Assembly: GCF_042477335.2 (NCBI RefSeq)
Contig: NC_091246.1
Span: 106,359,001-106,423,000, forward strand
From: Ovis canadensis
Taxonomy: Eukaryota; Chordata; Mammalia; Artiodactyla; Bovidae
Length of the DNA stretch: 64,000 nt
Reading direction: 5' to 3'
The translations under genes were made by a program, and so were the position numbers. Under the pieces are notes generated by a model, which searched no databases, had not been told where the DNA came from, and worked only from the letters and a program-made list of their open reading frames with translations. Of the stretch, positions 34,056-45,084 are shown piece by piece; the first letter of the stretch is position 1; the number at the start of each line of letters is the position of its first letter.

Positions 34056-34178
34056 AGTGAAAGTGAAAGTGAAGTCCTCAGTCGTGTCCGACTCTTTGTG
34101 ACTGGTGGACTGTAGCCCACCAAGCTCCTCTGTCCATGGGATTCTCCAGGCAAGAATACTGGAGTGGGTTGCCATTGT
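34056..34178 (-). mobile_element. Bov-A SINE fragment
   Basis: Antisense 'gtgaagtcctcagtcgtg' to 'ggagtgggttgccattg', truncated. An A-rich run follows at 34188. Confidence 0.9.
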
Positions 34179-34273
34179 AGAAGCAACCAAAAAAAAAAAA
34201 AGACATCAAATTGGTTCACAGGTCCCACCCACAAGGTCACATCAGCTTTCCTCACTTACTGTGCCCCCTATGA

Positions 34274-34469
34274 AAGTGAAAGTGAAAGTCGCTCAGTCCT
34301 GTCCGACTGTTTGTGACCACATGGACTATACAGTCCATGGAATTCTCCAGGTGAGAATACTGGAGTGGGTAGCCTTTTCCTTCTCCAGGGGATCTTCCCA
34401 ACCCAGGGACATAACCCAGGTCTCCCGCATTGCAGGTGGATTCTTTACCATCTGAGCCCAGGGAAGCCC
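34274..34469 (-). mobile_element. Bov-tA SINE with target duplication
   Basis: Antisense copy from the 'gtgaaagtcgctcagtcc' end to 'gagcccagggaagccc'; 'accacc' of the head is deleted. Target duplication 'cccctatgaa' at about 34264-34273 and 34472-34481. Confidence 0.92.
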
Positions 34470-34481
34470 TGACCCCTATGA

Positions 34482-34833
34482 ACCCTATCCAAACTGTATT
34501 AACTGTATTTGGGCATTTTGTCTTCCCTGGGCACCCCTGGGCACCTCTTCTCACTTCCATGAAAGTGAGAAGGTTGGCCCTTTGGGTGGCTGATCCTGTA
34601 GAGTCACAGAAGTTTAAAACCCTCCATATCCCAAAGTTCAGAGTGTATATGGCCTTTGATCCTCCTTGGGACCAGAGAGACCTTGGCCCTACCACAGATT
34701 CTCTTTATCCTTACAGCCAATGAAATTGGAATAGAATGGGAGTGAGGGTCCAGTGGGTGAAGAGGGAGATCACAGCTTCACATTGGTTGGCAGGGCACAT
34801 TTGTTTTTAGGTTCAGCTGTCAGCCACTCAGGG
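34482..34833. other. Unassigned sequence
   Basis: Balanced composition, with opposing open frames of about 100 codons that include neighbouring SINE sequence. Possibly retroviral; nothing diagnostic. Confidence 0.3.
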
Positions 34834-34848
34834 CTCAACCAAATGAAG

Positions 34849-35027
34849 TCTTTTTCTTCATTCATCTGTCTGCGCTGGGTCTTAATTGCAGCCTGTGGGA
34901 TTTTGAGGTTGAAGTATGTGAACTCTTAGTTGTGGCTTGTAGGATCTATTTCCCTGACCAGGAATTGAACCTGGGCCCCCTGCACTGGGTGCAGGAAATC
35001 TTAGCCACTGGACCACCAGGAAACTCC
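34849..35027 (-). mobile_element. CHR-2 type SINE with 15-bp target duplication
   Basis: Antisense: 'tgtctgcgctgggtcttaat', 'gatctatttccctgacc', reversed B box 'aggaattgaacc', reversed head 'ccactggaccaccagg'. Target duplication 'ctcaaccaaatgaag' (34834-34848) and 'ctcaaccaaataaag' (35028-35042), one mismatch. Confidence 0.9.
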
Positions 35028-35042
35028 CTCAACCAAATAAAG

Positions 35043-35468
35043 TTCTAATGCTTATACTACATGTAGAGTTCCATATTATATAGCAAGATCCTCATTGCCA
35101 ACATCATTTCAGCTTAGGAGCTCCTCGGCTCAGGTGCCACAACTGCATCGTCTTTTGCATGGAGCTGTGGAACTGTGGAGAGGGCCACCCCATCTTCCTG
35201 ATAATAGCTCTTCCTCTACTTACCCAGATAAGAGTGAAAATGACCAAGGCACCATTTGACCAGTTTGAATCATATTTCTCATCACTCAGCCTCTTTAACT
35301 TCTTTAACAGGCAGGGCACTGCTGCCCCCTCATCCTCCCACCGTTCAGTACATGGGTGACACCACTCAGTAATGAGTTCCCGGTAATCAAGCCACTGATC
35401 TCAGAGTGTGGGGTCATTGTCCTTTCTCTTTCAGCAGCCCCTCGCCATAGACAGAACCATCAAGAACT
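35043..35468. other. Unassigned sequence
   Basis: Balanced composition; continues beyond the BovB insertion at 35491-36102. No gene recognised. Confidence 0.35.
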
Positions 35469-35490
35469 GTGAAGAGTCTGAGATTTTACC

Positions 35491-36102
35491 TTGGTTGTTG
35501 TTGTGGTTGTTCAGTCGCTTAGTTGTGTTCAGCTCTTTGCGACCCATGGACTGCAGCATGCCAGGCTTCCCTGTCCTTCACCATCTCCTGGAGCTTGCTC
35601 AAACTCATGTCTATTGAGTCGGTGATGCCATCCAACCATCTTGTCCTCTGTTGTCCCCTTCTCCTCCTGCCTTCAATCTTGCCCAACGTCAGGGTCTTTT
35701 CTAATGAGTTGGTTCGTCACATCAAGTGGCCAAACTATTAGAGCTTCAACTTCAGCGTCAGTCCTTCCAATGAATATTCAGGACTGATCTCCTTTAGGAT
35801 GGATTGGTTTGATCTCCTTGCAGTCTAAAGGACTCTCAAGAATCTTCTCCAACACCACAGTTCAAAAACATCAATTCTTTGCTGCTCAGCCTTCTTTATG
35901 GTCCAACTCTCACATCCATACATGACTACTGGAAAAACCATAGCTTTGACCAGATGGACCTTTGTTGGCAAAGTACGTCTCTGCTTTTTAATATGTTATC
36001 AAAGTTGGTCATAGCTTTTCTTCCAAGGAGCAAGCATCTTTTAACTTCATGGCTGCAGTCACCATCTTCAGTGATTTTGGAGTTTGAGAGCCACCTTCTG
36101 CA
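35491..36102 (-). mobile_element. BovB 3' fragment with 22-bp target duplication
   Basis: Antisense BovB tail and C-terminal region, 5'-truncated, from 'gtggttgttcagtcgctt' to 'ttcagtgattttggagtttg'. Flanking direct repeats of 22 bp at 35469-35490 and 36103-36124 differ at one base (c/t) and are the clearest target duplication of any BovB here. Confidence 0.94.
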
Positions 36103-36124
36103 GTGAAGAGTTTGAGATTTTACC

Positions 36125-37029
36125 CTACCTACTGGTTAACCAAGGAAGGGGACCAGAATATGTGACCCTAAAACATACTACTTTTGCATAACGATTATTT
36201 TGAGTTGATGGCAATTGAGGAACATTGGACACAGGGAAAACTCTAAAGAAGGAAATTTATTTTTAGAGAGAAAATTTAAATTTGTAAAGGTGTCTCCTCT
36301 TCCTGTGCCAGGAAGAGGAACTCTTCATCCTAGGAACACAATACCTGAGATGACTCTAGATTCTTATCAGCCATTCTTTCCAATGTGAAGAAATTCTTGC
36401 AAGGCTCTTGGCAGGTGAAATGGTACATTCTACTTCTAACCAATTAGCTTTAAGATTTTTAGTTCAAAAAATTATTTACAAAATCAGGAAAATATTCTTA
36501 TCTTTATAGTCTCAATTTATTGATGCTATTTCATGATGTCAATGTATCATATGTAGATTATATTGAGGTGCTATCATTTATCTTGGCACTTCATAATGCT
36601 AAACACAATGGCTAGCTATGTAGTATTAAAACTCAATTGTTTAAAATAAAATAAAAATTGATTCTTGAAGTTATTTGAACTACTACCATATTCTAGGACA
36701 CCAGCTTTTGCTACTTTTTTTCTATTTTTTGGTGAGGGACCAACACTAATCCTCAGAGCTCCTTGAGACCAATTAAATGTGTCTGTGATTGGCTAGCCAA
36801 GGTTAGTAAAACATCCACTTGAAATGAAAATTTATTAGCAGCATAGTTGTAATAGCTTGCCTAACTCGCTATAGACTATCATACACATTGAATATGATTT
36901 TAAAATCAATTGAACCTCTCATGACTCTAAAGTATATTCAGAGGGTAAGGCAATATACCCTGTTGAAAGCAGCAAGAAATCAGGTCATCTTCCTTACGTT
37001 TCCACTCAGAGGTGGGTAAAATTTAATTA
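36125..37029. other. Unassigned AT-rich sequence
   Basis: No named repeat or gene. Confidence 0.4.
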
Positions 37030-37160
37030 CTATTCCATACATGAAAGTCAGTGTAATGTAGGTAAGAATATGGCCTCTGGAGTCAGACAGGCATAGGACT
37101 GAGTCACATCTGCTCTTTGCTGTTTGGCCATAAACAAGTTACATAATTTTTCTGTTAAAA
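37030..37160 (+). mobile_element. MIR SINE, left half
   Basis: 'gaatatggcctctggagtcagacagg' style block, then 'ctgctctttgctgtttggcc' and 'caagttacataatttttctg': the MIR head and core in sense. It stops at 37160 and appears to continue at 37553. Confidence 0.6.
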
Positions 37161-37552
37161 AACAGAATTCAACTGAATAAAATTTAAAGATTTTTTTTGA
37201 CTTTATTCAATGATTCATGAATGGGGCAGAATCCAATCTGGCTGATAGAAAGGGGTGCCAAGGAGCTTTCTAAAGTGAAGGACGTTCACGGGCAGAATGG
37301 AGTGGCAACAAGGAAGATAACAGGCCAAAAGCAGGTTGGTTATTGCAATATTACTTTCCTTTGGAGGCTGGAGGTGATCTGTCAGGTGGATTAACTAGTG
37401 ATTCCTTAATCAGGTGATTCCTGATTTTCTGGTTTAAGATTCCATTACAAGCAGAAACTGTAGTTAGCTTAAATCTTAAGTTGGTGACATAGGGTTTAGC
37501 ACAGGTAACTCCATTTTGGATCTATCATCTTGTTTTTAAAATCATTAAGTGT
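37161..37552. mobile_element. LTR-like insertion inside MIR
   Basis: 'ttcatgaatggggcagaatc', 'gctgatagaaaggggtgcc' and 'ccattttggatctatcatc' resemble a mammalian ERV LTR, antisense. It lies precisely between two halves of a MIR. T-rich ends obscure any duplication. Confidence 0.45.
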
Positions 37553-37690
37553 CAATTTCTTCTTCTATATTACATACATAAAATTGGCAACTCCTTTATC
37601 AGTTCTTGATAGAATTACAGGAGAGATAATGTGAAATTATACCTCAGTACCTGAGTACATACACAATTAATGTTTGCTTTTTAAAAAATA
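37553..37690 (+). mobile_element. MIR SINE, right half
   Basis: 'tcaatttcttcttctatatt', 'aggagagataatgtgaaatt' and 'acctcagtacctgagtacat' follow the order of the MIR 3' half in sense. Confidence 0.5.
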
Positions 37691-37756
37691 GTTTATTGTG
37701 TATGTGTTAAGACTATGAAGCTTCCCATCATAATGCAAATATCCTAATTTTACATT

Positions 37757-40498
37757 CAGTTCAGTTAAGTTCATTTGCTCAGTTGTGTCTGACTCTTTGT
37801 GACCCATGGACTACAACACACCAGGCTTCCCTATCCATCACCAACTCCCGGAGCTTTCTCAAACTCATGTCATATCCTCTGTTGGCCCCTTCTCCTCCTG
37901 CCTTCAATCTTTACCAGCATCAGGGTCTTTTCAATGAGTCAGTTCTTCACATCAGGTGGCCAAAGGATTGGAGTTTCAGCTTTAGCATGCGTCCTTCCAA
38001 TGAGTATTCAGGACTGAATTCCTTTAGGATGGGCTGGTTGGATCTCCTTGCAGTCCAAGAGACTCTCAAGAGTCTTCTCCAACACCACAGTTCAAAAGCA
38101 TCAATTCTTAGGTGCTCAGCTTTCTTTATAGTTCAAGTCTCACATCCATACTTGACTACTGGAAAAACCATAGCTTTGACTAGATGGACCTTCGTTGGCA
38201 AAGTAGTGTCTCTGCTTTTTAATATGCTGTCTAAGTTGGTCATAGCTTTTCTTCCAAGGAGCAAGTGTCTTAATTTCATGGCTGCAGTCACCATCTCCAG
38301 TGATTTTGGAGCCTAAGAATATAAAAGACTGTCACTGTTTCCATTGTTTCCCCTTCTATTTGCCATGAAATGATGGGACTAGATGCCATGATCTAAGTTC
38401 TTTGAATGTTGAGTTTTAAGCCAACTTTTTCACTCTTCTCTTTACTTTCATCAAGAGGCTTTTTAGTTCCTCTTCACTTTCTGCCATAAGGGTGGTGTCA
38501 TCTACCTATCTGAAGTTATTGATATTTCTCCTGGCAATCTTGATTTCAGCTTGTGCTTCATTCAGCCTGGCATTTGCATTTCTCATGATGCACTTTGCAT
38601 GTATGTGTATAAATTAAATATATGTATATACAAATGTATATATGTATATACATGTATGTATATAGGTTAAATAAACAAGGTGACAATATACAGCCTTGAA
38701 AGACTCCTTTCCCAGTTTGGAATCAGTCTGTTGTTCCATGTCCAGTTCTAACTGTAGCTTCTTGACCTGCATACAGATTTCTCAGGAGGCAGGTAATGTG
38801 GTCTAGCATTCACATCTCTTGAAGAATTTTCCACAGTTTGTTGTGGTCCACACTGTCAAAGACTTTGGATAGTCAATAAAGCAGAAATAGATCTTTTTCT
38901 GGAACTCTCTTGCTTTTATAATGATCCAGTGGATGTTGGCAATTTGATCTCTAGTTCCTCTACCTTTTCTAAATCCAGTTTGAACATCTGGAAGTTCATG
39001 GTTCACATACTGTTGAAGCCCGGCTTGGAGAATTTTGAGCATTACTTTGTTAGTGTGTGAGATGAGTGCAGTTGTGTGGTAGTTTGAGCATTCTTTGGCA
39101 TTGCCCTTCTTTAGGATTGGAATGAAGACTGACTTTTCCAGTCTTGTGGCCACTGCTGAGTTTTCCAAATTTGCTGACATATTGAGTGCAGCACTTTCAC
39201 AGCATCATCTTTGAGGGTGTGAAATAGCTCAGCTGGATGCTTCCTAAGGCCCACTTGACTTCGCATTCCAGGATGTCTGGCTCTAGGTGAGTGATCACAC
39301 CATTGTGGTTATCTGGGTCATGAAGATCTTTTTTGTACAGTTCTTCTGTATATTCTTGCCACCTCTTCTTAGTATCTTCTGCTTCTGTTAGGTCCATATC
39401 ATTCCTGTCCTTTATTGTGCCCATCTTTGCATGAAGTGTTCCCTTGGTATCTCTAATTTTCTTGAAGAGAATTTTAGTCTTTCCCATTCTATTGTTTTCC
39501 TCTATTTCTTTGCATTGATCAGTGAGGAAATCATTCTTATTTCTTCTTGCTATTCTCTGAAACTCTACATTCAAATGGGTATATCTTTCCTTTTCTCCTT
39601 TGCATTTAGTTTTTCTTCTTTTCTCATCTATTTGTAAGGCCTTCTTTAGACAACCATTTTGCCTTTTTGCATTTCTTTTTCTTGTGGATGGTCTTGATCA
39701 CTGCCTCCTGTACAATGTCATGAACCTCTGTCCTTAGTTCATCAGGCACTCTACCAGATCTAATTCCTTAAATCTGTCACTTCCACTGTACAATTGTTAG
39801 GGATTTGATTTAGGTCATCCTTGAATGGTCTAGTGGTTTTCCCTACTTTCTTTAAGTTTCAGTTTGGCAATAAGGAGTTCACGATCTGAGCCAAAGTCAG
39901 CTGCCGGTCTTGTTTTTGCTGACTATATAGAACTCCTCCACTTTGACTGCAAAGAATATAATCAATCTGATTTCAGTATTAACCATCTGGCGATGTCCAT
40001 GTATAGAGTCTTTTCTTGTGTTGTTGGAAGAGGGAGTTTGCTATGGCCAGTGAATTCTTTTGGCAAAACTCTGTTAGCCTTTGCCCAGCTTCATTTTGTA
40101 CTCCAAGCACAAACTTGCCTGTTATTCCAGGTACCTCTTGACTTCCTACTTTTGCATTCCAGTCCCCTATGACAAAAAGAATATCTTTTTTGGGTGTTAG
40201 TTTTAGGTGGTCTTGTAGGTCTCCACAGAACCATTCAGCTTCAGCTTCTTCAGCATTACTGGTTGGGGAATAGACTTGGATTACTGTGATATAGAATGGT
40301 TTTCTTTGGAAATGAACAGAGATGATTCTGTCGTTTTTGAGACTGCATACAAGTACTGCATTTTGGACTCTTTTGTTGACTATGATGGCTGCTCTATTTC
40401 TTCTAAGGGATTATTGTCCACAGTAGTAGATATAATGGTCATCTGAGTTAAATTCGCCCATTCCAGTCCATCTTAGTTCGCTGATTCCTAAAATGTCT
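37757..40498 (-). mobile_element. BovB LINE, nearly full length, dead
   Basis: Continuous antisense BovB of about 2.7 kb from the tail to the start of the endonuclease; only the 5' leader is missing. The endonuclease keeps GDWNAK (near 40155-40175), but the C-terminal SDH reads SDR (39874-39889). The RT box YADD is replaced by a stop plus VDD (about 38494-38507). Longest surviving frames are 125 codons (38803-39180 and 39197-39574). A TA/TG tract is inserted at 38600-38665. Confidence 0.95.
38600..38665. repeat. (TATG/TATA)n tract inside BovB
   Basis: About 66 bases of 'gtatgtatata'-like simple sequence between 'tgcat' and 'aggttaaataaac' of the element, where the other copies have only 'agaa'. 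Either local microsatellite growth or a small insertion. Confidence 0.85.
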
Positions 40499-40499
40499 A

Positions 40500-40652
40500 C
40501 AAGAGACCTAGGTTCAATCCCTGGGTTGGGAAAATCACCTGGAGAAGGGAATGGCAACCCACTCCAGTATTCTTGCCTGGAGAATCCCATGGGCAGAGGT
40601 GCCTGTGTGGGCTACAGTCCATGGGGTCACAAAGAGTCAGACACGTCTGAGT
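40500..40652 (+). mobile_element. Headless Bov-tA next to BovB
   Basis: Sense 'gagacctaggttcaatcc' to 'cagacacgtctgagtgac', lacking the tRNA head. It abuts the truncated end of the long BovB. Confidence 0.88.
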
Positions 40653-40681
40653 GACTAACACACATTTATTAATATGCCCTT

Positions 40682-40899
40682 GTGCTAGGTCACTTTAGTC
40701 ATGTCTGACTCTTTGCAACGCTGTTGACTGTAGTCCATCAGGCTGCTCTCTCCATGGGTTTCTCCAGGCAAGAATACTGGAGTGGGTTGCTGAGCCCCCC
40801 TCCAGGTGATCTTCCTGACCCAGGGATCGAACCTGTGTCTCTTGCATCTCCTGCATTGGCAGGCAGGTTCTTTACCACTAGCGCCACCTAGGAAGTCCA
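40682..40899 (-). mobile_element. Bov-tA SINE
   Basis: Antisense copy with reversed B box 'gggatcgaacc' and an extra 'ttgcatct' spacer, ending in the reversed head 'gcgccacctaggaagtcc'. Confidence 0.92.
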
Positions 40900-42423
40900 T
40901 TATAGATTAATATCTTATACTAAAGATTTTGAGGAAAAATTAAAGAAAGCTAAAGATTCATGTTTTAATGTGAGTATAGTTGAAAGGAAAGAAAATAACT
41001 TCATTATGTACTATATATATAAATATATAACTTATTAGATCTGTTAGATATGTTACTTTATAAATCCTCTAAAAGTTACTTTATAAATATAATTCCTATT
41101 TTCTTTATATAAGAAACTGTATTCTTTTAGACAGTTTTACAAGAATATAAAATACATAATGTCATAAATTGGAGAGAATCCAATAATAACTATAATATAT
41201 ACCTGTTTTACCCAGAGCAACATTGGAGAAAAAAATGATTGAAAAATAAAAGGCATCATCTTTATTTTTAACCATCAGATCTCATCTCTAAGTTCATAAA
41301 TGCCCTTTAGCTATTTCTAAATTGAATTCACTCTTGGATAAATGGGAAGATTGAACAATAAGTTTGACTTTAGTGTTCATCTATAAACACAAAATATAAT
41401 TTTACCTGAAAATGTTTTAAGATTTTGTTAGCCCATAGGTTTTCCAAGAAAGCATGCAGTTTTAATACAACCTATATGCAGGTTGTAAGACTTGGATGAA
41501 AAATTATGACTAAGGATCCTGGACCTTAAAGGTAATGCATGATATTCAAGTACTGTTAAAATGATTATCTGTAGAGAGAAATGGTAGATTACTCTAACTA
41601 TAAAGTCATTGTAAGAAACAATGTCTTCTATAGGATATAGATTAGAGTAAGACACAAGACAACTCACATTACTTACCAACTCACCACAAGAATTTACACA
41701 AAGTATGGGGAAAAAAATTCAAGAGCAGTGATCAAAGTGGATCAACTCAACATTTATTTGTGAAACTCTGTGATCAAGTTAAGATAATTTTCACAAGTAT
41801 GAAAAGCTGACATAGAAAACATAGGTAACCACCAGTGCTCCATTTCTAGGGATGGAGACAGCAAAGAGCAATACTCACAAGACTGGGTTGCTAGAAATTT
41901 CATTTTGTGCTACAGGAAAGCTAAGCCACCCAAGCAAAGTGTTTCTATCAGCTTCTTCCTGGAAGAAAAATTACATAGCATGATTGGGATATGAGAAAAT
42001 TTGGAATAATAATATTAGTTGTAATGTTTCCTGCATTGAGTTGGAGAGAACTTGGCTTTGAGCTTAAGGCAATAGAAAAAAACAATTACTCTAAACACCT
42101 ATTTCCCCCCTAATTTATATGGCTAAAGAAAGAACAATTACTTGTTTTGTATTTTTATATTCTCTTGTGTACAGAAAATCCTTAGAGATAGGTGGTTTTT
42201 GTTGTTGTTGTTGTTTGTTTGGTTGGTTGGTTTCCTGATTTCTCTCTTGAAGGGACAAATAAGATCAATTACTTACTGAAGGAAACCTTTATTTCTTAGA
42301 TGTCATTTGACAATTAGAAAAGATTAAAAGCAAGCAAAGTAAAATTTCTGTGGCCCTGCATGTTCTTATTTATTCTTCAGGAAATCCAGTCTCCCCCTAG
42401 ATAATCTCAGGACGTTCCTGGAA
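40900..42423. other. Unassigned AT-rich sequence
   Basis: No repeat or gene recognised. A short GTT/GGTT run lies at 42198-42230. Confidence 0.4.
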
Positions 42424-42700
42424 TTGTCATACCCACTGCTCCAAGAAATGAGTCGTCTCCATAGCTACTGCATGCATTTCAGCACTTTTCGCTTTCTTCT
42501 TTTGCTCACTGAGTATCTCAGCTCTTGCTCTTCCCCAGATGTCGACTGTGCTACCAACACCCACCGGAGACACGGCTGCTCCTGCTGCTGCTACAGAGTC
42601 ACAACGGGGCCCCGGAGCTGGCCTTCGTGCTGACCTTTGCACCGGCTACTGGTGACTGACAGTGTTGATGAGCACAGCCTAGCCCAGGAGTACTCCCAAA
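42424..42700. other. GC-rich open island of unknown nature
   Basis: Unlike its AT-rich surroundings, about 42535-42660 is GC-rich with several CpGs. An ATG at 42539 follows a pyrimidine-rich tract and AG ('gctcttgctcttccccag', an acceptor-like context) and opens 38 codons starting MSTVLPTPTGDTAAPAAATE, then TGA at 42653. Opposing frames of about 70 codons also exist (42424-42633 +, 42427-42642 -). Could be an exon of an unknown transcript, a processed-pseudogene scrap, or a regulatory island. No product is assigned. Confidence 0.35.
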
Positions 42701-42935
42701 TTTGCCATCTTTCACCTTTATCTTCACTAATCAGCATAAATGTTGTCTCTGATCTGAGTGCTCAGATTTTTGTGTCCCACATTATAGAAAAATATCTATT
42801 TCCCTTCTCTCTGTCCTAGTCTGTCTCTTTTTTTTCATTGTCTTCCTTGCATGTTAGGACACAGGAAAATGCAGGTGAAAAGTCAAGGAGGGTATTTACC
42901 TCTTGGATCTTACCTTAGGGGAGGAGAGACAGAGA

Positions 42936-42963
42936 ATACATACATACATACATACATACATAA
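42936..42963. repeat. (ATAC)n microsatellite
   Basis: Seven uninterrupted tetranucleotide units. Confidence 0.95.
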
Positions 42964-44209
42964 TCATTACCTGTGAAGTAAATAAAGTTGTTTATGTGAT
43001 AGAAAATTACAGGAATAGTGTCTGCTTTACATAGTCAGGAAAGCCTTCCCTGAGACATGAAGGACAAGAGAAGTTAATAATGCAGAGAGTAAATATTCCA
43101 TTTAGAGGCAATGATAAATTTAAATTCTTTAGGCAATAGAGAGCTAAGTCTATTTATGTATACTGAAGAACTAAAATGACACTAATCTATCACAGAATCT
43201 ACATGACTTGACTTGACTTTAAAATAAGTTTTTTTCTCCCCTTGGTATTCACTTACACATGTACGTAGGCCCTACTGCCTTCTTGAAATGTCCTAAATAT
43301 ATTTACATCTTATAGTGAATATGATTTATTCTCAAGTGAAGTCTTCTCTACAGGCCAAAATATGCAGTAATTAAAAAGTCAAGAAATTCCCCAAGATATG
43401 GAAATCCCCAAAACCTAAGATCAGGTCAGGCTTTTAAAATTCTTTAAAACTATAACAAACTTCAGGTTTCTTGTGCAGCCTGTCACTTAATCTCAACAAT
43501 AAGTGAAAAGTTGAGCAAACTGAAAAATCAACAGCTCTTCTTAAATTCTTAAGAGAAAAGTGAAGTCACAGGGCAAGCCAGTGCCATCAAACTGAATAGA
43601 CTAATAGGCAACTACAGAGGATCACAACGTACTCAAGCAGAAACCCACCAGCAGACACCATCACAGGAACCAGGGCCCGGGAAGGGAAACCTGAATTTGC
43701 TCAGTGATGAACTGATGGAGAGTCTGTGTAGAAAAGTCTGAGACAGAGAAACCTCAGAGGACCCAGAGTCATTGGCAGGGTCTCACACTTCTGTGAAGCT
43801 TACAACCTGGAGCTCTACCAGGTTCTTAGGGTGAATATCAGAGAAAAATCCTCTCCTGCTTTCAGCAGGGTGATGGGGAAAGAACCTTTTTGAAATACAC
43901 CACAGCATTCTATACTTCTTATCAAGGTCTGTTCTCAGGAGACACTACTTAAGTATAGCCTAACTTAAGCTGCTTGGGTTTTATCAGAACCTAATTGATC
44001 TGAGGGAGGAGAGATATCCAGCTCCAGACCATTCTAGCCATCTTGTACCACCTCAAGGGTGAGTAAAGAAAAAAAGTGAGAAGCACTGGTGAAGTTCACC
44101 ATCCACAGGCACAGGCTCATTAAAAGACTGAGAATGAGAACTAAGCATACAACTGAGATGTGTCCCCAGCTCATGACATTACTAGAGTTTTGTGCACAAG
44201 TAGTTCCAC
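42964..44209. other. Unassigned; right part may be L1 5' sequence
   Basis: Segment 43610-44160 is balanced in composition and precedes sense L1 ORF2 sequence, so it may be L1 5' leader or ORF1. I see no diagnostic motif. Confidence 0.3.
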
Positions 44210-45084
44210 TATTGCAACTGAATTCGTTGTCATAATTGGAGAGTTCAGCAGACTTCTATCAGGAAATAGTGTCAGCAGGGAGAAAGCCAGCAAGAGCATA
44301 ATTGAACTAACTCCCCCATGAGTCAACTGTATATAGTGGATTCTATAGCCTACTTCATTTAACTTAAGCAAAATACACGTTTTTTTTTTTTTTAAGTTCA
44401 CGTGAAGCAATCCTCAAGACAGACCACATTCTGGGCCATAAGACACTTCTTAACAAACTTAAACATAATAAAAACTGCATATCTCTTCTCATTGTTGTTG
44501 TTTCATCCTTAAGTCATGTACGACTCCTTTACGACCCCATGGAATGTAGCTCACCAGGTCTCTCTATTCATGGGATTTCCCAGGGAAGAATACTGAAGTG
44601 GGTCACCATTTTCTTCTCGAGGATCTTCCCAATCCAGGGAGCAAATCTGGGTCTCCTGCATTGGCAGGCAGATTCTTTACCACTGAGTCATCTGGGAAGC
44701 CCTATTTCTTCTCATACCACAATGGAATTTAAAATAGAAATCAATAACAGAAAGATAATAGGAATGTCCCATGATACACGAAGATGAAACAACATACTTC
44801 TAAATAGCCCATGGGTCAAAAAGAAATCTTAGGAGGAATTAAAACCATTTTGAACTCAATGAAAATAAAAGCACAATTTATCAGAATTGGTGGAACACAA
44901 CAGAAGTGATGTTTATGGGGAAAGTTAGAGCACTGAATGAATATATTAGGAAAAAAAGGTCTAAAAGATCTATTCCTAAAGATTCCACTTTAGGAAACTA
45001 GTGAAAGAAGAGCAAATTCAATTCAAAGTAAACAAAACAGATGCAATAATAAAAATTAGAGAAGAAAATCAATGGAATTGAAAG
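44210..45084 (+). mobile_element. L1 ORF2 region, sense, split by a SINE
   Basis: Sense L1: 'accacattctgggccataag' before and 'cacaatggaatttaaaatag', 'aaatcaataacagaaag' and 'gaaagaagagcaaattcaa' after a Bov-tA at 44493-44703. No open frame. Confidence 0.75.
44493..44703 (-). mobile_element. Bov-tA SINE with target duplication
   Basis: Antisense copy from 'gttgttgtttcatccttaag' to 'gagtcatctgggaagccc'. Target duplication 'atctcttctcat' (44481-44492) and 'atttcttctcat' (44704-44715). Confidence 0.93.

Noticed and set aside
37783..38316. 177-codon plus-strand frame
   Set aside because: Antisense reading of BovB; the same antisense peptide recurs at every BovB 3' end in the window.
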